DNA of 14,749 nt from Bifidobacterium breve (GTDB lineage Bacteria > Actinomycetota > Acidimicrobiia > Acidimicrobiales > Ilumatobacteraceae), in assembly GCA_945889575.1 (NCBI GenBank), contig CAMDBY010000018.1, positions 1 to 14,749 on the forward strand. The letters are read 5' to 3'. The notes under the pieces are model-generated. The model saw only the letters and a list, made by a program, of their open reading frames with translations, was not told the origin of the DNA and did not search any database. Position 1 is the first letter of the stretch; each line of letters begins with the position of its first letter. Made by a program: the position numbers and the translations under genes. Positions 7,894-12,990 of the stretch are shown here, one piece after another.

Positions 7894-8742
7894 TTAGTGC
7901 TCTCCTCCGCCGACACAGTGTGGTCCTTCGGCTTCTTGACCAGTGGTGTTAACTCCAATTGATGGTCCTGCAAAAACTGCGCCGGTGTCGATAGTAAGAA
8001 CGCCATTCGCAACGGACACTCCGAAACGATCCATTCCGCGTGGAGCTGGTCCACCCTTTTTCTCACCGACACGGTTGTACTGAGAACCGTGGCATGGACA
8101 TTCAAACCACTGCGAACTCTTGCATTCAGGTACACGACAACCAAGGTGAGGGCACTTTTGATACAACGCAACAATGCCCGCCTGCATTCCGGAAAATACT
8201 GGAGCCTGACCGCCATAGACAGCTTTACCTTTACCGATTGCATCCTTCGGATACTCAGTGACCCACGCACGTGCTTCCGACAAATACAAGAAGCCCTTAT
8301 TTTGACGAATCAACTGAACAACGTCATCAACTTTTCCGGCATTGATTTTGGAGCCGAAACCGCCGTCAGCCCCCTTCCAGAGGAAACCAACTAATGAAGC
8401 ACCAAAACTACCGACACTGACTGAGAGCAAAGTGACTGTTGCGCGATTGAAGAACATCCGACGTGACACGCCGAGTGCTTCTTCATCAGGTGCAACCCAC
8501 GGGGCAACTTCAACAGGAGCAGCCTTAACTATTGCTGTTGATCGAACCACTGCTTGTGCTTCAACATCACGTCCACTTGGTGCGGCGTCTGAAATGTTGG
8601 CCTTTGAGTTGCGAGAACGAGTCTCACGAGACAATGCGCCTGCGCCGCGAACTTCAGAAGAACGCGACGTTGTGAGGACAACAATCAGGCCAAAGATGAT
8701 TGCTGCAATAACAACGATTGCGATGACAATTCCGGTGCTCAT
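7894..8742 (-). CDS. Rieske [2Fe-2S] subunit of the bc complex
   Basis: High-potential iron-sulfur subunit that takes the first electron from quinol at the Qo site. It has 282 residues. The cluster box is C197-P-H199-L-G-C202 and C215-P-C217-H218: ligands C197, H199, C215 and H218, with C202/C217 as the usual disulfide. The first box reads CPHLGC instead of the common CTHLGC. There is an N-terminal helix (3-25), a long hydrophilic linker, then SRRMFFNR (93-100) directly before a second helix (101-122); this twin-arginine-like motif fits the known Tat dependence of actinobacterial Rieske proteins. The C-terminus ends in HCVGGGEH with an extra Cys. It is preceded by an AAGGA Shine-Dalgarno at 8753-8757. 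Confidence 0.95.
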   Translation of the reverse strand: MSTGIVIAIVVIAAIIFGLIVVLTTSRSSEVRGAGALSRETRSRNSKANISDAAPSGRDVEAQAVVRSTAIVKAAPVEVAPWVAPDEEALGVSRRMFFNRATVTLLSVSVGSFGASLVGFLWKGADGGFGSKINAGKVDDVVQLIRQNKGFLYLSEARAWVTEYPKDAIGKGKAVYGGQAPVFSGMQAGIVALYQKCPHLGCRVPECKSSQWFECPCHGSQYNRVGEKKGGPAPRGMDRFGVSVANGVLTIDTGAVFAGPSIGVNTTGQEAEGPHCVGGGEH

Positions 8743-8807
8743 GACTGTTCGTTCCTTGCTCTTATGTCGTTACGTCGAATGTTGTTGGGGGTATTCATTG
8801 TCTTCAT
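8739..8807 (-). CDS. Candidate 22-residue micro-ORF bridging subunit IV and Rieske
   Basis: The 64-base gap between subunit IV and the Rieske gene is fully spanned by an open frame of 22 codons. Its ATG (8807-8805) shares a base with the subunit IV stop (TGATG) and its TGA overlaps the Rieske ATG as ATGA. The predicted peptide begins MKTMNTPNNIRR and is hydrophilic and basic, without a recognisable motif. It could be a coupling peptide that carries ribosomes across the gap, or a chance open frame. The exact overlaps at both ends, the same kind used by neighbouring genes, are the only evidence. Confidence 0.3.
   Translation of the reverse strand: MKTMNTPNNIRRNDIRARNEQS
8753..8757 (-). promoter_or_regulatory. 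Shine-Dalgarno of the Rieske gene
   Basis: AAGGA lies ten bases before the ATG at 8742. It supports that start; the only sizeable gap in the operon (8743-8806) precedes it. Confidence 0.6.
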
Positions 8808-9538
8808 CACAATTCAAAGAAGATTCCGTCACGCCATGGGAAGGTGAAGTTGAATCCGGGACCGCGAAAGAACGAACCGATGATGACGAGCACTGCCCAG
8901 AACATCAGGAACAAGGTGAACATCGATGTCATCCACTTGCGATCTTCAGGTTTGTTCGAAGCATTTTTGTCAATAAACGGAGCCAAAATAAGCACAATCA
9001 GTCCCATTCCAGGAAGAGTTACACCAGCAATCATCGGGTGGAACATGGTGAGAAGTTCCTGCAAACCGAGGAAATACCACGGAGCCTTTGATGGGTTCGG
9101 AGTCTTGTTGAAGTCAGCTGCGTTAAGCAATGGTGCGTTAACAACCCACGAGAAGATGAACAAGACCGCTGTACATGCAAGACCTGCAACAAATTCAACG
9201 GCCAACAAGTGAGGCCATGTATGAACTTTGTCAACTGGTGCTGCTTTCGTTTCTTGAATAGAACCGGACTTAACAACAGTCAATAAACGTTGTGTATGTC
9301 CACCAGGACCAGCACCAACTGGCAATCCGGCTGAAGGAGTTGACGTAACAACTGCTGAAGCTTTTTCTGCAACTGCTACCGCACCTCCATCACCGCGAGC
9401 TGCTTTACTGCGCTCGAGTAGGTGGTCAGGAATGCGTGAGTCACCAGCGGCAGCGGCTGCTGGTGCTGCGGCATCTTCAGCCGCTTTATCGCGAGCTGCT
9501 TGTGCTCGCTTTAAGAGATGCTCAGGGATTTCAGTCAT
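8807..9538 (-). CDS. Cytochrome b C-terminal half (subunit IV-type) with repeated N-terminal tag
   Basis: C-terminal, non-heme half of a split cytochrome b, forming part of the Qo quinol-oxidation site. It has 243 residues. Residues 1-105 are an unusual cytoplasmic-side extension: a peptide TEIPEHLLKRAQAAR (2-16), an Ala-rich linker, a second copy SRIPDHLLERSKAAR (34-48) and another low-complexity linker. Three or so helices follow (about 111-134, 170-190, 203-223). The Qo-loop motif at 151-156 is KAPWYF, corresponding to PEWY with Pro in place of Glu. The ATG at 9538 has GAGGA six bases upstream and lies 16 bases after the cytochrome b6 stop. The same peptide starts the divergent cytochrome c at 11577. 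Confidence 0.93.
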   Translation of the reverse strand: MTEIPEHLLKRAQAARDKAAEDAAAPAAAAAGDSRIPDHLLERSKAARGDGGAVAVAEKASAVVTSTPSAGLPVGAGPGGHTQRLLTVVKSGSIQETKAAPVDKVHTWPHLLAVEFVAGLACTAVLFIFSWVVNAPLLNAADFNKTPNPSKAPWYFLGLQELLTMFHPMIAGVTLPGMGLIVLILAPFIDKNASNKPEDRKWMTSMFTLFLMFWAVLVIIGSFFRGPGFNFTFPWRDGIFFEL

Positions 9539-9544
9539 TAGGTG

Positions 9545-9549
9545 TCCTC
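9545..9549 (-). promoter_or_regulatory. Shine-Dalgarno of the subunit IV gene
   Basis: GAGGA six bases before the ATG at 9538 confirms that start and therefore that the IPEHLL-containing extension is translated. Confidence 0.65.
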
Positions 9550-9554
9550 ATCGA

Positions 9555-10337
9555 TCACAAAGGTCCGGAAATTCCGCCGTCTTTACGAACACGCCAGAAG
9601 TGGATGGCCATAAAGATAACGATGACGAATGGAAGCAGAAGCACGTGCAGTACGTACCAACGAAGCAATGTTTCAGAACCAATTTCGACTCCGCCAAGCA
9701 ATACGAATCGCACTTGCGATCCGAACACTGGCGTGTAGCCCATCATGTTGGTTCCAACGGTTACCGCCCACAGGGCCAATTGGTCCCACGGCAACAAGTA
9801 ACCAGTAAATGACAGAAGCAATGTGAGTGTCAACAACACAACACCAATGACCCAGTTGAATTCACGTGGTGCTTTGTATGCACCGTGATAAAACACGCGA
9901 GACATGTGCAGGAATGTTGACAACACCATGAGGTGAGCTCCCCATCGATGCAGGTTTCGAACAAGTAATCCGAACGTGACAGATGTCTGCAATGTTTGAA
10001 TGTCTTGCCACGCTGCAGCACCTGTAGGGCGGTAGAAGAACATTAAGAAAATGCCTGTAACAGTGAGCAAAATGAATAAAAAGAAGCTGAGACCACCAAG
10101 GCACAGTGTGTAACTGACCTTGACTGCGTGACGCTTTACCTTCACTGGGTGCAAGTGATATAGCACCGAGTTCATGATGACGTACGAGCGGTTACGCGGG
10201 CTATCTGTGTAGCCCTTACGGAAGATTGAACCAGGACGGAAAATTGCATTCCAGGCCTGACTTCCCTGCATTTGATTGCCTAATTTGCCTGCCCGCTCTT
10301 TGAGAGTGGGACGTGGATTATCAAGAACTTTTGCCAT
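9555..10337 (-). CDS. Cytochrome b6-type subunit (N-terminal half of cytochrome b)
   Basis: Diheme membrane subunit of the quinol:cytochrome c reductase, 260 residues. Four helices (about 78-103, 131-150, 162-184, 226-250) carry two heme ligand pairs: H130/H144 in helix B (spacing 14) and H231/H246 in helix D (spacing 15). The 15-residue spacing is that of cytochrome b6 rather than mitochondrial-type cytochrome b. C79, in TLCLGGLSFF, aligns with the Cys of the b6 YCLGG motif that binds heme ci covalently in b6f and Bacillus-type complexes. The start is the ATG at 10337 with GAGGT at 10346-10350; an in-frame TTG at 10343 is unlikely. It follows the ferredoxin gene by 11 bases. Confidence 0.95.
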   Translation of the reverse strand: MAKVLDNPRPTLKERAGKLGNQMQGSQAWNAIFRPGSIFRKGYTDSPRNRSYVIMNSVLYHLHPVKVKRHAVKVSYTLCLGGLSFFLFILLTVTGIFLMFFYRPTGAAAWQDIQTLQTSVTFGLLVRNLHRWGAHLMVLSTFLHMSRVFYHGAYKAPREFNWVIGVVLLTLTLLLSFTGYLLPWDQLALWAVTVGTNMMGYTPVFGSQVRFVLLGGVEIGSETLLRWYVLHVLLLPFVIVIFMAIHFWRVRKDGGISGPL

Positions 10338-10345
10338 GGGCAATT

Positions 10346-10350
10346 ACCTC
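10346..10350 (-). promoter_or_regulatory. Shine-Dalgarno of the cytochrome b6-type gene
   Basis: GAGGT overlaps the ferredoxin stop codon and lies eight bases before the ATG at 10337. It selects that ATG over the TTG two codons upstream. Confidence 0.6.
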
Positions 10351-10762
10351 AGAGTCGCATTCCATAGCCGTAGCCATGATTATTAGTTCGGATATGACTG
10401 TCACCATCTGGATCTGGTGCACCGACTTTGCCCATGATGATTACTCCTGTTGGGCAACGATCGACACAAAGTGCGCAACGAGTGCACACATCATCATCAA
10501 TGATGAAAAGAACGTTGTCGGACGGGTCTAATCCGGGCATTTCAGTGTCGTGTGCTTCTGCAATTGCATCAGGCGTCACCATGTGGATGCACTTCCACGG
10601 ACAAATATCAACGCAACCTTCACACATGATGCATTCACTTTGATCAATATGAATAAATTGCTTTGGCTTGACTGCCTTGCCCAGGTAATCAGCATCGACC
10701 TCAACGAGTTGATACTCAGTTGACCATTCAGGCATTGGTGGGTTTGCGTCTGTACGTGCCAT
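10349..10762 (-). CDS. 2x[4Fe-4S] ferredoxin-type protein in the bc operon
   Basis: A 137-residue bacterial-type ferredoxin with two complete [4Fe-4S] motifs: C44, C47, C50 and C54 (CIMCEGCVDICPWKC), and C93, C96, C99 and C103 (CTRCALCVDRCP). The motifs are about 50 residues apart, separated by an acidic loop, and the protein has a 40-residue N-terminal extension and a Gly/Tyr-rich C-terminal tail (NNHGYGYGMRL). No signal peptide or membrane helix is visible, so it should be cytoplasmic. It is sandwiched between a membrane protein (6-base gap) and cytochrome b6 (11-base gap), which implies a role with the bc complex. Whether it delivers electrons to the quinone pool, is a structural subunit, or serves assembly cannot be told from sequence. 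Confidence 0.92.
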   Translation of the reverse strand: MARTDANPPMPEWSTEYQLVEVDADYLGKAVKPKQFIHIDQSECIMCEGCVDICPWKCIHMVTPDAIAEAHDTEMPGLDPSDNVLFIIDDDVCTRCALCVDRCPTGVIIMGKVGAPDPDGDSHIRTNNHGYGYGMRL

Positions 10763-10768
10763 GGGGTG

Positions 10769-11245
10769 TTAGCTCTTTTTCACTAATGGTCGACCGTATG
10801 TGGACACTTCGATTTCTTTTGCGCCACGTTCTCCACGCTTTTGCCACCAAACAAACATAAACACCATGAGAGCAATGAAGTACCCGTGAATGACAACGGC
10901 CAGAATGTCGCGCACTGCTTCATAGCTAATTGTCATGGGGAAATTGCCGCCAAATGCTTTTGGCTTCAAGATGTCAAAAGGCCCAAGTAATAGTTTGTCT
11001 TTACGCCAACCGAGGTCTTTGTCGGCATGGTCAAGGAATTGGTGAGGTACAACACCAAATGCAAGAAACAAAACAAAAAAGGTATAAACAGCGCCGATCA
11101 TGGCTTCACCCCATGTTGTGCCAGTGCCAACAGGACGTCTTTTACCGAAAGGAATGACGATAAGAGCCATGGCAGTTGTGAGACCAAGGGAAAACAAAAA
11201 AGCCTGGTTAACTCCTGGCCATCTAAGTATGTCAATCGAGAGCAT
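10769..11245 (-). CDS. Unrecognised three-helix membrane protein, first gene of the bc operon
   Basis: I do not recognise the family. With the ATG at 11245 it has 158 residues and three hydrophobic helices (about 14-33, 46-66 and 113-134). The loop after helix 2 contains VVPHQFLDHAD with two His, and helix 3 contains another His (120). The C-terminus is basic and ends in VKKS. An in-frame GTG at 11305 would add 20 polar residues including a Glu run, without a clear ribosome site; the ATG start directly before the hydrophobic part is preferred. As first gene of a tight string with the ferredoxin and cytochrome b, it is a candidate membrane anchor for the ferredoxin or a small bc-complex subunit; this is inference. 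Confidence 0.8.
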   Translation of the reverse strand: MLSIDILRWPGVNQAFLFSLGLTTAMALIVIPFGKRRPVGTGTTWGEAMIGAVYTFFVLFLAFGVVPHQFLDHADKDLGWRKDKLLLGPFDILKPKAFGGNFPMTISYEAVRDILAVVIHGYFIALMVFMFVWWQKRGERGAKEIEVSTYGRPLVKKS

Positions 11246-11307
11246 GAACGATTCTTCTTCTTCGGTCCTAGTGACGGTTGTGTCATGGGGCTGGTGCCTA
11301 AGCACTT

Positions 11308-11424
11308 AGAACACTAGTCATCGCAGAGGCAGAAATTCCATTTTCTCAATGTGACCAATTCCCGCGATTCTTGCCGGCTACTTCGTGCCAAGGTTGTGCC
11401 ATTGTGCATGTTTCCTAGTGTTCT
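11308..11424. repeat. Separated 10-bp inverted repeat (AGAACACTAG / CTAGTGTTCT)
   Basis: AGAACACTAG at 11308-11317 and its exact reverse complement CTAGTGTTCT at 11415-11424 flank a 97-base interval in the divergent promoter region. A partial copy, CCTAGTG, recurs at 11267-11273. They could be paired operator sites; a chance pairing in a region of this size is possible, at roughly the few-percent level. Confidence 0.4.
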
Positions 11425-11472
11425 CCCGATTCGACTCCACGAGCAAACTTCTCGGCTTTTAGCAGATGATTA

Positions 11473-11482
11473 CTTGTACAAG
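11473..11482. promoter_or_regulatory. Perfect palindrome CTTGTACAAG, candidate operator
   Basis: A 10-bp perfect palindrome about 95 bases before the cytochrome c start codon, overlapping a possible -35 hexamer TTGTAC. It could be a repressor or activator site. No named regulator family is assigned. Confidence 0.3.
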
Positions 11483-11500
11483 GGGAAGTTTGTCTATCGT
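11474..11500 (+). promoter_or_regulatory. Possible promoter of the cytochrome c gene
   Basis: TTGTAC (11474-11479) and TATCGT (11495-11500) resemble -35 and -10 hexamers with a short 15-base spacer; TATCGT fits the loose TAnnnT actinobacterial -10. Transcription would start near 11507, where the leader hairpin begins. The short spacer makes this tentative. Confidence 0.22.
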
Positions 11501-11506
11501 GGAGGG

Positions 11507-11552
11507 GTCAGGCATTGCGTCTGAAGGCATCCCGCCTTCTTAGAGGCCTGAC
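11507..11552 (+). other. Nested inverted repeats: structured leader of the cytochrome c gene
   Basis: An outer stem GTCAGGC (11507-11513) pairs perfectly with GCCTGAC (11546-11552), and an inner stem GAAGGC (11523-11528) pairs perfectly with GCCTTC (11534-11539) around a five-base loop. It ends 11 bases before the GAGAGGT ribosome site. There is no T tract after it, so it does not look like an intrinsic terminator. An RNA control element or an mRNA-stabilising hairpin are both possible. Confidence 0.4.
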
Positions 11553-11562
11553 AGGTCTCCCC

Positions 11563-11569
11563 GAGAGGT
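11563..11569 (+). promoter_or_regulatory. Shine-Dalgarno of the monoheme cytochrome c gene
   Basis: GAGAGGT lies seven bases before the GTG at 11577. It decides the use of this GTG start and thus translation of the IPEHLL peptide. Confidence 0.65.
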
Positions 11570-11576
11570 AAGCGCA

Positions 11577-12389
11577 GTGACCGAGATTCCCGAGCACCTT
11601 CTGAATCGCTCCAAAGCACGACGTGCAGATGCGTCTGGCGACAGCACTAGTGACAGCACACCAGCAGTTGCTACTGCTGCAGCGTCAGCTGCACCAGCAA
11701 AGGCAAAAGAAGCTCCGGCTCCGAAAGCTGTCGTACCTGACCCTGCGTATGTTGTTGCCGCTAAGACACGCAAAAAGATTCCGTTCTGGGCAATGACAAC
11801 TTTGGCTCTACTTCCTGCGTGGGCAATGTTGTATCTCATTGCACTGAAGCCAGCAGAAAAAGTAGTAGCTGGCCCATTGTCAATCGGAGCAGCAACCTTC
11901 GGTTCGTGCGCAGGCTGTCATGGTGCTGCCGGAGCTGGCGGAGCAGGTCGAGTTTTGTATCAAGGTGAAGTCATGAAGACATTCCCTCATATCGAAGACA
12001 TGTTGAACTTCGTTTACACCGGAAGCCAGAAGTACGTCGCTGCGGGCTTCAAGTTGTACGGCAATCCAAAGCGTGAAGGTGGCGCGCACGCGCCATTGTC
12101 ATACAACGGAAACCCCATGCCAATGCAAGGTGAAAAAGCCGGCGGTGCTCTTACCGAAGCAGAAATTCTGTCCGTTGTCTGCCATGTGCGCTACACAACC
12201 TCCGGTGCAGACCCTGCAAGTCAAGAGTGGATGTCAGAATATGAGACATGGTGTTCGCCAGAATCAGAAATCTTTAAGGCATTAGAAGACGGAACATCGA
12301 CGTTCGACAGCATTGAAAAAGATTTCGCGATGCTTGCTGAAAAACCAGGCGCCGTCGGCACTGAACCTCGCGCTTCAATCGCTAAATAA
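11577..12389 (+). CDS. N-terminally anchored monoheme cytochrome c with IPEHLL tag
   Basis: A 270-residue protein starting at GTG. Residues 1-16 (TEIPEHLLNRSKARR after the start) match the tag of subunit IV; an Ala/Pro/Lys-rich disordered linker follows (about 17-65), then basic TRKK and one helix (69-89), which predicts the tag in the cytoplasm and the rest outside. The exported domain has one heme site, CAGCH at 111-115, with M181 or M183 (NPMPMQG) as likely axial ligand, and C202/C226 that could form a disulfide. It is transcribed away from the bc-nuo operon. Shared tag and position suggest it works with that bc complex, for example as the electron carrier towards a terminal oxidase; the oxidase is not in the window. 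Confidence 0.92.
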   Translation: MTEIPEHLLNRSKARRADASGDSTSDSTPAVATAAASAAPAKAKEAPAPKAVVPDPAYVVAAKTRKKIPFWAMTTLALLPAWAMLYLIALKPAEKVVAGPLSIGAATFGSCAGCHGAAGAGGAGRVLYQGEVMKTFPHIEDMLNFVYTGSQKYVAAGFKLYGNPKREGGAHAPLSYNGNPMPMQGEKAGGALTEAEILSVVCHVRYTTSGADPASQEWMSEYETWCSPESEIFKALEDGTSTFDSIEKDFAMLAEKPGAVGTEPRASIAK

Positions 12390-12390
12390 C

Positions 12391-12990
12391 CTATTTACAC
12401 TTCACAGACACAACATTGTCTGCAGTGAGATTCATAATTGATTTACTGAGTTGATCAGGAAAGCGCGTAATGAAGTCGCGCAATGACGAAGTTGATGTAT
12501 CGCCACATTCTCGCTTCACGGGTGTCGCCAACTTTACTACCCAGCCATTTCGCAAAATTCCTTCGTCACCGTTAGCTTGCATGTCTACTAGCCCTGGCAA
12601 GGTCAGAAATTCCCGGCCGGCAATTGCATCAGCAGACACGAGCGCGAACCACACAACCGCGTCTCCCAACATGTCTGCCAAAAGTACGCAGGCATTTGGT
12701 TTTGCAAAATCGGTACACACCGGAATGGACCCATATTCTGCAGTCAAGGTTCCATCTGGCACAGTCAACACTCGTAAGTCATCAAGAGATAACCGTATTG
12801 CGCCGCCACGAGTACTACCACTTTCTTGTGACCATGCAGAATCGACATTGATTGAATTCACACTTGCGACCAAATCAATTTTATGAAGTGTTTGAGTCAC
12901 AGAAATTTCTGATGATGACCCGCGGGTAGCGAGAATAAAAATTACAGCAAGGAACACTGCAAATAGCCCGGCAAGAATTCGCCGACTCAA
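12391..12990 (-). CDS. Hypothetical N-anchored extracytoplasmic protein
   Basis: No family recognised. The 199-residue product starts MSRRILAG with one hydrophobic helix (about 5-21), uncleaved or signal-like, and an exported domain with four Cys (C92, C101, C162, C198) that could form two disulfides. No heme or metal motif is visible. The start is a TTG whose TGA frame neighbour is the hemL stop (TTGA overlap); no ATG or GTG further in would keep the helix, so this rare start is likely. It ends one base from the stop of the convergent cytochrome c gene. Coupling to hemL hints at a link with heme synthesis or cytochrome maturation, but nothing in the sequence proves it. Confidence 0.75.
   Translation of the reverse strand: MSRRILAGLFAVFLAVIFILATRGSSSEISVTQTLHKIDLVASVNSINVDSAWSQESGSTRGGAIRLSLDDLRVLTVPDGTLTAEYGSIPVCTDFAKPNACVLLADMLGDAVVWFALVSADAIAGREFLTLPGLVDMQANGDEGILRNGWVVKLATPVKRECGDTSTSSLRDFITRFPDQLSKSIMNLTADNVVSVKCK

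Larger units (their letters stand above)
11246..11576. promoter_or_regulatory. Divergent intergenic region between the bc-nuo operon and the cytochrome c gene
   Basis: This 331-base stretch must hold the promoters for the long minus-strand respiratory operon and for the plus-strand cytochrome c. It contains no convincing gene. Noteworthy elements are a 10-bp palindrome (11473-11482), a pair of 10-bp inverted repeats 97 bases apart (11308-11317 and 11415-11424) and a hairpin-forming segment next to the cytochrome start. No strong consensus minus-strand promoter could be identified by eye. Confidence 0.6.

Noticed and set aside
8342..9091. Plus-strand open frame of 249 codons
   Set aside because: It is antisense to both the Rieske and subunit IV genes; composition is low in structure and it has no ribosome site of note.
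9395..9538. Recent DNA duplication as origin of the two IPEHLL copies in subunit IV
   Set aside because: Apart from a short shared stretch around GCAGCTCGCG, codons differ at many positions while the peptide is kept, so conservation at protein level is the better explanation.
11246..11305. GTG start at 11305 for the first bc-operon gene
   Set aside because: It adds a polar Glu-rich segment ahead of the hydrophobic N-terminus and has no clear ribosome site; the ATG at 11245 is simpler.
11507..11552. Nested inverted repeat as a terminator
   Set aside because: No T tract follows on either strand and it sits directly before a ribosome site, so a leader structure fits better.
11540..11839. Minus-strand open frame overlapping the start of the cytochrome c gene
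   Set aside because: Its Ala-rich product mirrors the Ala/Pro linker on the opposite strand; the cytochrome frame has a Shine-Dalgarno and a heme motif.
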